Below are positions 26,880 to 40,600 of a stretch of DNA of 64,000 nt, in pieces. How positions within the stretch are numbered: the first letter of the stretch is position 1; every line of letters starts with the position of its first letter. A model generated the notes under the pieces. It worked only from the letters and a program-made list of their open reading frames with translations, was not told the origin of the DNA and did not search any database. Made by a program: the position numbers and the translations under genes. The stretch comes from Stercorarius parasiticus. Taxonomy: Eukaryota; Chordata; Aves; Charadriiformes; Stercorariidae. The stretch lies in the NCBI GenBank assembly GCA_013396915.1, contig VWZL01006772.1, positions 252,259 through 316,258 of the forward strand, given 5' to 3'.

Positions 26880-27260
26880 AAGAGCCTTAGCTTCACACGT
26901 GGTGCTAGGAGGCAGAAAAAACAACAGTAGCGTACGGCCATGTCAGAGCTGCACAGAAGCTGCCGTACAAGTGCATATCTGAAAAGAGCAAACCTCATAG
27001 CCTGTTAAATCAATCTCGTGCCAGATGCTGTTATCAGAACAAAACTGGTGCCGCAGATTCATCCCCAGAAGAAATACATGTCCCCATGTCTGCAGTGAAA
27101 AGTGAAAGACCTACGGTGGCATGTCTCAAGACTCAAGGTGACAGTCACCTGTGACTGCCCCCACCGCTTTCATTGACAGTTTTGTAAAACAGGTCCTGTC
27201 ATTGCTCATAAAGCAGCTGGAGCTGAAGCTCCTTTCTGCTCTTGCAGAGAGCTTTAAAAT
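26880..27260. promoter_or_regulatory. Candidate intronic enhancer / conserved non-coding block
   Basis: A repeat-free stretch with higher GC and more CpG than its surroundings and a dense set of factor-like motifs: two overlapping perfect palindromes at 27136-27157, CACCTG E-box cores, and repeated TGACAG (MEIS/TGIF-like) sites at about 27140 and 27174. No open frame runs through it. SRBD1 lies close to the SIX3/SIX2 developmental genes in vertebrate genomes, where long-range enhancers are plausible. Conservation itself cannot be seen from one sequence. Confidence 0.3.
27136..27157. repeat. Two overlapping palindromes
   Basis: AGGTGAC-A-GTCACCT occupies 27136-27150, and CAGTCAC-CT-GTGACTG occupies 27142-27157. 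Both have perfect 7-bp arms and share the GTCACCT core, within the candidate enhancer at 26880-27260. Confidence 0.85.
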
Positions 27261-30200
27261 CTGAACTCCAGGTCCAAAATCTACTTGCAAGTTAACCATA
27301 CAACTAAAAAGCAGTTAAGTAGTTTATTTTTACTTTAAACACTGTAGTACAGTAGGAACTTTGAGAGAATCCAGCTACTGCTCTTCTCCCTGTTGCAGCA
27401 ATGCCATGAAGAAAAGTCACAGCAATATGGATAACATTGTAGAATACAATGTTACCTTAATGTAAGAGGACAAGTTTAAAAAGAAAAAAATCCCACGTTT
27501 TATGTGATTACAATAACGCATTAAATAGCATTAAAGTAATTCTAAGCAGAATTAGTGATAATTAAATATATTCAAATACATTTAAAAGTTACTTATGTGT
27601 AGCCAATTCACATTAGAAGAAAGGAAAGACAGTAAAAAAGGCTTCAGGATTAACATAGGAAATGAAAACCATGGACTCCACTTCTAAAAATATAATAGGC
27701 ATGAAAACAGGTATGCTCCTTATGAATACACTTTATAATTTCAAGACCAATCCTGCCAGCACTCACTCAGTTTTATACAACTAAATTATCCCAGTGATCT
27801 CAGGGGAACAAACTGTATATACAACACTAAAAAAAAATATAGCCAAACACTGACAAGATTTTACCCAACCTCCATTCACCCACTGGGAGTGGGGCACAGG
27901 GAGACAAAGAAACACAAACAATGTTGGCAGTCATGCTTCAAAAGGAGAGAAACAACAGGTGATGTTAAACACTCACATTTCGTATATTTATAGAGACTCT
28001 TGAAATGAAATTGCCTAGATGCATACATTAAAAACATGACACAGTCCAAAAAGATGCTACTGCACCCCCAAAAGCCTAGCAAAACCATTCCACACCACAG
28101 AGCTCAATGTGCAGCCTTATTTAGCCCCTACCCCTCCCAGTTCTCCAGAGCCCGGTGAAGCCAACAAGCCCGACCCACCACCATGAAACACAGCAGACCA
28201 AAGGAAGCTGCAAGTTCCAGAGCAGAAAGCTGTCACCAACCCTGTCCTGCCGCAGCTCCTTCTCAGCTCAGCCAAGTGGAAACCCCTGCAGCAGTAGCAC
28301 ATGGGGAAAGCTGGTGTTTCAACCAGCCCATCTCCAGCCACTCAGGATCTTGCAAGAGATAAGACCCATCCCAGCTGCTTTTAGAAACAGCAGAGGCAAA
28401 GGGTAAAAGCCTGTAACTCAGCAGTTCATGTTCATGCACAGTTATTCAAGTTGGAGCATTATAAAGCATCAAGAACTAAGGGAACCAATAAAGACTTTTT
28501 TTAAAAAAGATTCCTGCCTATAAAGCAATACCTAGACTTTGCTAATACCATCTATATTTGGCGTTATCACCAACAGTTTATAACCGGGGAAACTGATTGC
28601 TGCCTAAAGTCTGTCTAATTTTCAAGCTAAAACATTTCCCTATTGCACGCATTGTCCTACCCACACCACCCTTCTCCTGTAGGCAGGACATTTAAGACAC
28701 AGATGATCCATTAAGGAGAGTCCATCAGGCTCTCCAGTGAATACAGACCTCTCAATCAGTTTATTTGTCAGTGATCTTCATAGAGCATGCAGATTTAGTA
28801 AAATAAAAATTGTATCAAGAAGTCTCACATGCGAACCGTCAGTTTGAAATTATCTAGAAAGGCAACAAGAACATGCTATTCCATTGCTATAATTGCTCTC
28901 AGGAATCATTTTTATCCGGTAAAATGGGCAACACAGATGCAGCAACTGTTGTGGCTAAAACACTGTTAGTTAAGCCACACCAAAGGCTGGAGCTTTTAGT
29001 CACGTTAACTCTCATGGAGACTTTGTCCCCAGAGTGGAGCATAACTGGACAAGACCACAACATATGGAGCAAAATGCCTCTTGGAGAATGGCACCTCCAG
29101 CAACTGTCATTTTCTTTAATGTTCACTCTGGGCAGTTGGGAGGCAGCCCGGCTAGGGCTGCCATGCAGCTTCCACAGCCCTGATCCATGCAAAATTCTGA
29201 CCCGTAGCTTTGGCTTGGCTCAGGCTTTACTCTGTTTCTCCCCAGTCCTGCAATATCACTGATCTTAGTACTCAATCTCTCCTTCGCAAGCTACCCTCTC
29301 CTCAGCACAGATTCATGAGCAAAAGCTTCTATTAGGGCTGAGCAAGGCAATATAGATAGACTCACTACATGGTGTGAGGGAATCCCAGATCCTCCACTGC
29401 TGCACCTCTCTGTTCGTTCGCTCCCCATCCCTCTTAACATCTAGGCTGTATCTGAAGACATCATATTAAATATTTTTAACCTACAGACACTTCTTGGCAC
29501 AGCTTACTGAACTCTGAAGTACCCAGGTTTTCCACGTAGAGAAACTCAAAATAAATTAAGAATTCTGGAATCAGAATGCATGCTGGCAGGAAAACTTCTT
29601 TGAGGTACTAAATATTAAGGAAAAGTGTGACCGCATCTTGCTATCTGCGTTGTTTCTTCTTACTTTAGATTTGAAATTCACCTAAAAAAGCTGTCTGCTT
29701 TAGTTCACAGAAGATACTTTCGCCTCCTGTGTTTATTCTCCAGTTTAACAGAGACTCGACATCCAGTTTACTTGAGACAGATGTTACATTAAGTAAATGG
29801 TGCTTCATGCAGACCTGATCAAAATTATATGCTGCTGTCACTCGAAAATAATTTCTGCAAACTTAATCATGACAGTGCTCTTACAATTTCTAAAGTCCTC
29901 ATTTGTTTTTTTGTTTTCTTTCATTTTATTAATACAGGAAAAAAACAGTTTGCTTTGACATTTTCCTATACTCTAGTTTATGACTATTCAAAGCTGACGC
30001 TGATCAAGAAGCATTCCATTCTGTCCATCAAGGAAAGTTTTTCTTCACTGGAAAAAAGGCTGTAAAACTGAGGTACTAGTTTAGTGCTTCCAGAAAAATC
30101 TATTAATCCCTTGTGAAGGAACTGCAGCATTACAATATAAAACGGATTATAGCGACAGACCAGAAAAAAACCCAAGAAAGTTAAGAAGAGTAGGTTACTC

Positions 30201-32030
30201 ATTCTTCAGAAAATGGTAACATTTTTCACGCAAAACTAACAAATAAATAAGTAAATAAAATAAAATCAAGTGAAGCTTGCTTTACCTTAACAAGCAGTTA
30301 CCTTTACATCTGTGTCTAAGAAAAGTAAGATGTACTCAAATGTCTGTAGAGAAACATAAGTAGATTGAGTGCTTTGTTATTAAATCATTCACTGTTCTCT
30401 TCTTAGGCCTCTGCGGTTCTTTCATGTCTTCTCTGGTGCTCCTCATTGTCATAGTTTTAAATATTATTATTTTACTGATATGATAGGCAACCGCTGGGCA
30501 TCTACAGTAAGAAATGCTAATCTGCATCAAATACATCTCTGAATGAAAGTGAGCTAATCATTAGGTGTATTCTTGTTTATCCTTTAACCATTTAAAACAG
30601 TGGATACCATCTTATTTTGTATTACAAAGAGAAGCATGTAACAACCTCATGTAAAAACAAAAACAACCACCAAATCCTCACAATTAATGTGGCGATTAAT
30701 GAATTGCATGTTTTTACAGAAAACAAATTCCTTTAGTAAGACTGTAACCAAAAGGGGGATAAAACTGACAAAAATAATTATCTGGAATTAGTGAAATAGA
30801 AGTTCGGTTAGGTAGTGCTATATTTGTTTTCCCTCTTCTCTTAAAAGGGAATAATTTGTTCCCTCAGGTTGTGACAGATCCACACTGGAGACTTTCCATG
30901 AGTAATATCACTAGAACTGGCATAAACATATGCTGAAAGACCACTTCGTTTAAAACATGTTTTTCATCCAGTTACAAACACTTTAAAGAAAAAATTTCTT
31001 CTGGACTGAAATTTCTTATGCTTCATTTCTAACCAACCACTTTCAGACTCAAAAAACCTGTCAACTATAAAATAAGTCTTTTTTTTTTTTAAGTTATCCA
31101 AATACCAAAGCATAGGATAAGACAGCCTTCTAGTTTTTGAAGAGCTATCCTTACATCTAAATCATCAAAATGCAGCTAAATTTTTTTATGTCCTACTTTT
31201 TACACCACAATTTTCAAAGTGATTCTCCAGTTATAGGTACATTACACAGTACTTATATACTTAATCACCTGCAATTCTAGCAATAAAATATCTTAAAATA
31301 GTGTAAGGGTACATTAACACATTTATACATGTAATTACTCATGAGTCCAATGACAAATATTTTGCAGGAAAAAAAAACTTGGAACATTCATCTTTTTAAC
31401 CACATTAACCCTCTTTTTGACTCCCCATTTTATAATGGGAAAGTCTCTTAAAAACATTTGAGGAGTTGTGGGGCACAGTTACACGATTTTAAACAAAGGC
31501 ACTACCGAAAGTAAAATGGTTGACTCATCCTTTTCAAATACAACTGTTGTTTTCTCTAACAGGTGATAAAGTTTGCATTTTTTTCTTGTAAGGCAAAAAA
31601 AAAAAAATAATCCATCAACAGCCCAACTTCCACACAAACCCAAAGTTTCTAGAATAAACTACTGTACTGATTTCCTCCTTCCTCCATTCAAAACTCCGTT
31701 TTCTCTCCTCATCACATGTGCAAGTTATTCAAACGTTTCCTGCCAATTCATGTCTGGGCAGCAAGAAAGAAGCGTATGCTGGAACTCAATTGAAGAACCT
31801 TCTGGAGAGCATAACAGAGAAAGCACAGATGATTAGAACCTACACCTGCGAATGCCGGCAGCGTCTACAGTTACCCTATCATGTGGGCAATGGGCATCTA
31901 CTCCACACCCACTTCTCTGGATCGGTCATTAGATTCTTATGTCTGGACCTCGCAAGACAAGCCAGCAATGAAGAATGAGGGTCCTGGAATGATTCTTTCA
32001 GCTTTTGGAAACTGTTGAATTCTGCCAGGG

Positions 32031-32169
32031 AATCATGATGGTTGAAAGGCATCTGTGGAGATCGGCTGGTCTAACACCCTCGCTCAAAGCAGGGTCAACC
32101 AAAGCAGGTTGCTCAGGGCTGTGTCCAGTCAGGTTTCAAATATTTCCATGAACGGAGACTCCGAAACCT
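32031..32169 (-). mobile_element. CR1 LINE fragment
   Basis: About 140 bp of antisense CR1: aatcatgatggttgaaagg, then gctcaaagcagggtcaacca, gcaggttgctcagggct, and catgaacggagactccgaaa. It corresponds to the same 3' portion as the copy at 6981 but stops early and is more diverged. Orientation is minus, 3' end at the low coordinate. No coding capacity. Confidence 0.85.
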
Positions 32170-35100
32170 AATATATATTAACAGGAACACTTGGATCCTC
32201 TGTGGCTGAGAACAGAGGTTTTGATAATATTAAACTGAGGTTCAGAATTTTTTTTAATGGCAGTTTAAAAATTTGGCACCATGTATACATTTCAGAAAAG
32301 TATCTATCTGCCCCAGAAAGTGAGAAATAAATGGAGATTTAAAAAGTCAACACTGTTTTCAAACAGTGCAGCACTGAAAACTCACTCAACAATCCTAGCT
32401 TCCTCAAATGCGATAAGCGAAAAGAAAACCTGAAATCGTTCAGAAATTAAATGAATGGAAGTGTGTGCCCTGCTGATTCCTCAGTAACAGAGTAGGCCCA
32501 CTTAATTTCAAGTGTCTGACATTAAACTGTTAAGACTGTTCTTGTAGTTGATAACTAACAGCTGTTACTTAGAAAAAATCCCCAAAACCCAACAATTTGG
32601 AGATCAGGGCTATAGAAGAAGAGGCAACACAATATGAAAACAATAATTGTCCAGATGAGAACAAGAGTTTATCTGACTCCACAGCAGCACAGCAGCGCAG
32701 CAGCATCAAGCCTGGGGGCACTCTGGCTGATGCAGACGACTCCTACAGGGGGTTATGGAGAACATATGCCAGGGTGGGATATGCAGCACCCTTTAATACG
32801 GCAGAGCATCTCCTGCCCTCGGGCGCCTGCTCAGCTCTGTTGGCTAGTGCAGAAGGTGGCAGAGCCAAGCCTTGTCCCCAGCCTGCCCCTGGTAGACAGG
32901 CCAGTACTATCACTGCCCTCAGCTGTGGCCCCGAGCCAGCACGAAGCTCACATTCACACACTCACATCATCACAGGCAACAACATGACCGAGATCTGCAC
33001 TGGACCATTCTAGGGCTTTTACTGGTCAGGTTGTTATGAGGCTGAGAGTATCTCTTACATTCACTGCAGAGATGGGGTTACAAGCTCCTCTTCCACCAAA
33101 AGAAGGCGGCACAAACATTAAATATTTCCCACCAAGAAAGGATAGGCTTCCGAGTCTAAGCATTAATAAAAGTTCAGCTAATTCAGACTCAAATTATATT
33201 AGGAAGTATGGATGTAGATTTTAATATTAAGGGTCTAATTGCCACTTAGCCCGCTCCCCCCCTCACCTTTTCTAAAATTGCATAAAGGAGAATCTAATCC
33301 TAAAAAGCCATGTAAATACTTCTAAACTACATATTTGAAAATTGTTTTCTAAAGCTAAGACAGGTATGTCCAGAATTCTATTTAAGAAGTTGGAACATTT
33401 TCTTTAAAATATAAATAAAAGTTTAAAATTACTAATACCAAACTGGCACGTCCAGGATTTGGATTTAATCAAATCTCAAGAACCAGAACAAACGTCTCAC
33501 AAGCTCTAAGTCTGAACTTCCTCTGAAACTCATAAAGGCTCACATCACCGCTATCATCACAAGCACCATGTGATTTATGCAATTTAATTATATCAACTGT
33601 GGCACAATAAAGAAGAAACCCCAAACTTATATGTTGTCATTAAATCCAATGGAAACTAATGTACAAATGCTTTATAAATAAGGAGTAGACATGAACTTAA
33701 ACCGTACCTACATATTACATTAAAATTTTTACATGAGACCTGTTTTAATCATTAAAAGCTTCAGCTTGTATTGAGTGCAAAAACTGGTATTTCACATGAC
33801 CCAAAGAAAGCATCTCCCCTAAAGTTCACTGGACTAATTACAAATTTTAGTTTATCACAACCTAACATTAAACACAAATTAGCTTGGCTTCATAATACTA
33901 GTATTTATGGTTGACCAAAAAATAATCAACTCTGCACTTTCTGCATTGCATATTAATTAAAATATATTTACACAAACCATTATAATCAACATTTAATCTG
34001 TATCTTCACTTTATAAAAAGCTGGAAGAAATTCCCAACAGACCATAAAACAGAAAAGAATCTGCTCTGAATTAGATGCCACCAGTTTTTTCTTCTCACTT
34101 AGCACCAGAACAACCCCTTTATTCAAAATCCTGTCTCAACAAGAAAACATTACTCCAGCTAATGTCAGGAGTCCAGTAACCTACAACCTACTCTAACCAC
34201 TTCATCAAAAACAAGCCAGGGAAAACGTGTTCTACTAACAACGATCAGCAGCACGGCCTTTCCAGTGAGTGGTCTTCTCCAGAAATGCCAAGAGGTCATT
34301 AGGCAGTTTCCCTAAGGAGAAAGCTATGACCAAGGAGGCACCAAGCGGCTGTGGACCAGCAGGTAGAAGAGACAGCAGGGTGCCAGCAGAGCCAGCCAGG
34401 ACCGACAGGAGCATGGGGAAAACAAGAGGAACAGAGAAGAGGACAGCCCTAAGCATCTCTTTAAAAGGCATTAAGCATCCCTTTAAAAGTCCTTTTGTTG
34501 TTAGCTAAAGAAATGGGATATATTAAAAGGATACTATATCATGATTTCAAAATTATTTCCTTCTAAAACATTCAAATTGACAATGTCTCTTTCTATTTAC
34601 TCTTACAGCAGAAGATTAGATTTAACGTTTCCTTCAGCAGAGAGATAATCACTGAGAAGTAATACAGGAAAATCCAGTTTGATTTACTTAAAAATGACAA
34701 ACTAACTTCTAGAAAATAACTTTAACCAAAAAAAGAAAAAATGACAAAGTAACTTTGAGCTGTGATTTTACACTAGGAGGGAAAAATAGACCAGGAACAA
34801 GTAATAAACGCATCACTGATTTCACTGAAAGCCCACTTCCAAAGTATATTTACAGTACAACACCATAAGGCTGACAAGAGAATCACCCATGGAAGATGCA
34901 TGTCTAAACTGTTTCCCTGAAACATTTAAGCCAAATTCAATTGTCAAAACATATTTTATCCAAATGTTAGGTCTAGTTCAACCCAATAAAAGAACTGAAC
35001 AGGCAGTAGGCATGTTGCCTTAGCTGCCAAAGATGTTTAACAAAATATAAAAATTAATTAGGTTTGAGAGATAAGTTTTATGTGAAAAGCCAATTTAATA

Positions 35101-36667
35101 TTAGCAATAGCTCTAACTGCCTATAGATGGACATGTTCCCCCCACACCTCCAGGTTTTTTTATTTAGAAAGCTCCACAGACAATCGAGCTGTTTGAATAG
35201 TACTTACTGTTACATAAAATAATCTGATACAATTAGAAACTGTGATATTACTTGCAGTTGCAAACGGGATTAAAGTGAAAATGTTACTTCTATGTCAGCA
35301 ACAAATTTGCTTGCAGGAGCACTGGGTGTTTAAAGGAAAGGAAAATAACTAATGTACAGAACTGCTAGTGGACACAATTACATTTACAACTGTACATAAA
35401 GCCACCAAAGCAACACAAATCTCCCAAAATTGAAAAGGAACAGGAAAACCAGCACCACTCTCTCCTCTCTGTTCTCTCCACCTCTGCTTGCCCTTTGTTC
35501 CCAGCTGTTGCTGCTAGGAGGGCCTGAAGTAGGTGCTTCATGTAGCTTGTGCTTTTCTGATGTCTCCTTTCATATGTATTCTTTCTCGCCTCTGTACCAC
35601 CTGCCATGACAAATGGATCATTTCTCCTTCCTTCCACTTACTCATCATTGATAAAACTGCTGGGATCCAGTTATAGAAAGGAATTACCCTCAATAGGCAC
35701 CTTCAGTTGCAACCATTTGACACTGCAGTGATCTAAATCTAATCCCTTTTCAAGCTGAAATAACCTACTCAAAGGCCCTTTGAGACACACAGCACGTCTA
35801 TATTCTCTGCCTCTCATGCCCTGAAAACATCAGAAGTATGCTGAAGCATCTCCTGTTGCTGTGGCTTCTTTCAATGTCATTCACAAAGGTTTTAAGACTG
35901 CCATACACTTTTGTGATAAGAAAAATTAAATGAGTCGAGGCAAGCATAGCCCCTAGTTTCAGTATCACACAAAATAACTCCAATGGAAGGTGGAACATGG
36001 GTAGCACTCACTCCTGCACTGCCAACAGCCTCTCAGCGCCAATAGCCTGAGAATCCTCTAGGACTGAAAAGCAAATACATCGTACCTGTCAGTAAAGCAA
36101 GGGCTCTTTCCCTCTGCGCTTACACAATATTGTCATTTCTATTCCTGACTTCAGGCTATCAGACACCTAGAAGACATTAACATTTAATTTTCAAATCTCC
36201 CTAAAATCCAAGACATTTCGTCTTTTTAAAAAAAAAATAAAAAATCAAGGTTTGTAATAGTTGCTCTCCTGGTACCGGGGGAATTTGTTAGCAGCTGTAC
36301 AAGAGGCAATTTCCTGAGGCTTACTACTCAAACCAAACCTGAACGTATTTTCAGAGGGAGACTTCTATCCAAACTTCTGGATCTGCCCACAAACTTTCCT
36401 TTTCACCAGATCTCAACAGTATTGATACTTCAAACAATAAAGAAACTTTTCACCCACTAATGACAGCATTTGTGCATATGCTCAGTCCTTTATTTTCTTA
36501 AACATTTCTAATTATCATTTAGAAATACATGCAAGCCACACATGTATACTCTCTAATAGAGATCTAGGATGAAGAGTCTCATCTCAAAGGTAACTCTCTG
36601 CCAGTTAAAAGCCAGTGAAACTAAGGTAATCTAGTGTTAGTGTTAGACAGCCTAATGTAATCTAACC

Positions 36668-36694
36668 ACTATTGATGCTATCGGCATCAATGGT
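36668..36694. repeat. Imperfect inverted repeat
   Basis: ACTATTGATGC and GCATCAATGGT are complementary at 10 of 11 positions around the loop TATCG. It is too short to be a miRNA precursor and is recorded only as structure. Confidence 0.7.
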
Positions 36695-36712
36695 AATAGC
36701 ACAGTTAAATTC

Positions 36713-36728
36713 AAATAAATAAATAAAT
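36713..36728. repeat. (AAAT)n microsatellite
   Basis: Four AAAT units. Similar short arrays occur near 30240 and 45432. Confidence 0.9.
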
Positions 36729-37603
36729 CTGTATATCATATCTCACAACAATAATGGAAGCCCAGTAAGAGCTGAAATGCAGAACACCAAATGTGGTTTC
36801 ACAAATGAATAGGTATGAAGTTTGGCAGAATCTCAACGTAAGTAAAAACCCATTACTGGCAATCTCACACAAATGGGAAAATGCTTACTACTCCATCAGG
36901 TTCCTAGAGAATGTCTACTTGAAGACAAAACACTATCCAAATACACAACCAGGTCAGACTGTGCAATAACACTCAGTACCTCACAAATCAGAGGATACAT
37001 CTTGTATTTATATAATTTTAATCTGGATGCTCTCAGTATTAATCACACTCTATATTTGGATGCTTCCACTTAAATTAACTCCTGACAGGATTGCATAAGT
37101 AATTCCTTTTTTACGTAGTGAGGAACCCAAACGAATTTTCCCAACCTTTACTAGTGAAAATGTACCCATTGCCACAGCTATTCCATGACAAAGTCACCTA
37201 AAACATGCAAACATATGTTTCTGATACCTCTTAAGTATCAAAAGAATAATACAGTAATATCCCAAATACCACAAGCATCATTTACTTTAGAAAGGCAATA
37301 ATGACACAAATCATAAATTAATGTTTTAATGGTGTAAATTTACATTCACTTCTCAGCATCAAAGATTTTGTTAGCATGGCGATACCATATTAGCGTGAAG
37401 CCATGCTATTTCATCTCGAGCAATGGGTAAAGGCTACCAGTGTAAAATGCACAGACATGGGTAATAAAAAACTCACTGCAAGTTTCCTTAATCAATGTTC
37501 TGCAAATACAAATGAGAGGGAGGATTTCCTACGTACAATTTCACCTTTTTAAAAAACGAAGTTTCTGTGTCTTTCTACTGTTTATTATTTTCAGGTCCAA
37601 ACC

Positions 37604-37680
37604 CAGTGGTCTTCAACCTGTGGTTCACAAGCTTCTTCCACGGGGTTCACAGAGGACACCGAAGAAACCAGCCCACTGCC
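37604..37680. mobile_element. Possible relic of a hAT DNA transposon end
   Basis: The string CAGTGGTCTTCAACCTGTGG followed by ttcacaagcttcttccacgg resembles the terminal inverted repeat and adjoining text of Charlie-type hAT elements (CAGTGGTTCTCAACCTGTGG). I could not find the opposite inverted terminus or an 8-bp target duplication, so this is either a decayed one-ended remnant or a chance resemblance. Confidence 0.35.
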
Positions 37681-40600
37681 ATTAGGCTTATGGTCTCTGC
37701 AGTGAGTTCTACTCTGCCACCAGTGAATTTTCAGTGGTCTGCAGATAAAAAAATACTTTCAAAATCCACCATCATTCAGTTCAGTCATTATCTAACCTCT
37801 CTCAGCTTCTGTTTGAACAGGTAACATCCAAATCTGATTATGTTCCGTTTCCAATACAAGAGAAATGGAGGCGATTGCACATGTCGTTGATTTAAAGAAA
37901 AAAAAAGCCAACTGAAACTACAGAGACACTGAGCCATACATTTTAGTTTTGAAAGCTCTTAAAACAGTGCTACAGCAGCTTACATAAAAGCCTAAGCTTT
38001 CCTGGTTTGTTTGAGAGCAGTATCAGTATCAAATTTGGAACATTTAAGGCTCATGTCATTAAATCTTCACAATCCTAGCTGCATAAGGAGCATGACTCCT
38101 TTTCCTCATGGGGTGTCTCATAGTAACTGACCAAAACCTAACCTTCCAAGCCTTATGTTGAATAGACAGCACTTTAAAACATACTCTGGACTTACATGGA
38201 ACAAGTGTACTTCAGCTCACTTCATCTAAAAAAAAAAAAAAATGTAGTATTGGGAAAAGACTCATAGATGCAGCTGTTGAGAGTCTGTCTCCAGTGCTCA
38301 CTGTGAGAAGCAGCAATATGTCATTAGGTCACATTTTTCAGCTGAAGTCCAAACCTCAGTTTTAAGCTTGGACTGTACACCATCCATTCACACTCACAAA
38401 CGACTAGGGGGAGGGAACAGAAGAGGAAAGGGAACTGTTCTCTTGACTTAACTTGCTGCATTGAGAAGGCAAGGAACACACAGCTCAAATGAGCTTAAAG
38501 CTGTACAAAATTCCTGTAGACTCTACGTACTTCAGTGCCTCTGTCTAGAGGAAAGTACCTTCAAAGTGCCCTGCCCCTTATTCCCAGACTATATACCCTT
38601 GTTCTTTATGCACCACTTCGTCAACCACCTACACAGCTCCTCATGCTTCTGCCATTCCTCGAGCCACCTCTAGACCTTGGCCACCACTCAGACACCTCCT
38701 CCCCTTCTCCTGCCAAGAAGTACAAGGTGGCACACACAGCACAGAGACCTGCACGCAACCTCTTAGACATAGACGACAACTTGAAAGTTTCATTCTTCAG
38801 TATCTCTACTGATACTCCAAATATCACGCAAGTAACCCAACAGCCATCACAAGGAAGGATGCTTTGGTGATCCTTCAGAGAAAGAAGGATGTCAGACCAA
38901 ATAGAACACTGATTCTGTGAGAAGTGGGCATGTTATAATACTGCCTTAAGTTATGTTCATTCTGCTAAATAAGATCTTCCTGGAAATCTTTCTTTGAAAT
39001 TAAACCAATAAGAACCATATAGTGTTGACCAAATGGCACAGAAAAACTTCAAAAGTTGTAGCCACATTAAACAATAACCTCAATAATTTCAGTGTGAAAT
39101 AAAAAACTTATTTTTAGCCTGTTAGGTACCCCACTCCCTCACAAATATCAGACACTCAAATGAACTAGTTTTGTTTCACCGTAGCAATCTAGTAAATTGA
39201 AGACCTAGTCATCCATTTTTCTTTAAATCTACTAAATCCTTCTTCATTTCTGAGCTCTAGAAATAGCCTTGAACAAGAGACTTTAGGCCACAGTGATGTT
39301 CACTTCCATCATAGAAAGCCTTAAGGAAGGAGACTGTATTGGAAACACTGACCAGCACACAATGTTAAGTGATGAAAATAGTGTTTTAGAGACTTCTACT
39401 ACTGAGTCAAAGACATCCCAAAAATAAAATCCCCTGCTCACAGTCTAGTTTTAGTAGCTCTATGTTGAACATTAAAATCACTGCTACACATATTTGGTAA
39501 AAAAGGGATTTTGTTTTAAGTGACCTTTAGGAATGGAACACACAGTCTTGGTCTATGAATGTACCTCATGCAATACATACATTCCAAAACTGCTCCCAGA
39601 GGACCCGATGGGCACACTCTGTGCAGAAACAGTAGCACTTGTTCATTGCATATCCTGTGTCTGGTATCTCTCAATAACCTTTTACCTTTCCAACTTGTTC
39701 TTGTTTTGTGTTTGTAAGTGTTTTTGGATGCTTCTCCCTCTTCACCTGACTTCTGTTGTACAACACCAGATGTCTTCTAGATGATTATCTTAAAAAGATG
39801 TGTTTTATTTATCTGAAAATAACAAATATCTACAAGGAAACAGTCTGTGTACAAATTACTGCTCACTGAGGAACAAAATAAAATTGAAAATAGAGAAGTC
39901 ATTTTGCAATCCTAAATATAACAAATGACTTCTCTGTTAAAAAACTAAAGGGGGCGGAATTGCTGTGATAAATTTCTGATATTTATTATCTGATTTGCAA
40001 GAGTGTATCTGAGATCAGTACATTTCTAGTTGAAGAGTATGCAAGGGTGCCCTTGAACATATTGTCACGTGCTTAATAGCTTTTTATCCTAAAATCTTGC
40101 CTAATACTACAGAAATTGTTTTGTTTGTTCATTTAGTATCCTTTAAGGGTCTAAAGAGATTTACACATTGAGAATACATAACTTTTAAAATCATTGCTTC
40201 ATATTACTGTTACTATGATTTTCTCTTCGAAAGAAAAGACACGAATAACTTTCCTCTCTCCCTCAAGACTGTTTTCCCATAGATTGCCCTGGAACCAAGT
40301 CAAATGACATGTCCTAGTGTTCTGGAAAAATAGATTTTTTCCTCAAGGTTTATATTTCTTTCACTAGTTACATTTACTTCCTGACGCCCCTGCCTTCACG
40401 TTGCTGAAGTCTAGACTCCACATATATCTTATTCTTTTTTTTTAATTTAAAGGAATTCAGTCTCTTTAACTACATTGACATACTCCAATTAGTCCTTGTT
40501 ATCATCTTAAAAACTGTGAATTTCTTTCTCTGAAATAGAATTCAAAGATGGTATTCCATAACTATACCAAGTGTATCGCTTCTAAAGTTTGTTTTAAAAA

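Noticed and set aside
32597..33013. Overlapping plus-strand open frames of 138 and 117 codons in a GC-richer patch
   Set aside because: Two frames and the opposite strand are open at once, which points to composition rather than coding. The CAG-rich start is low complexity and nothing matches a known protein.
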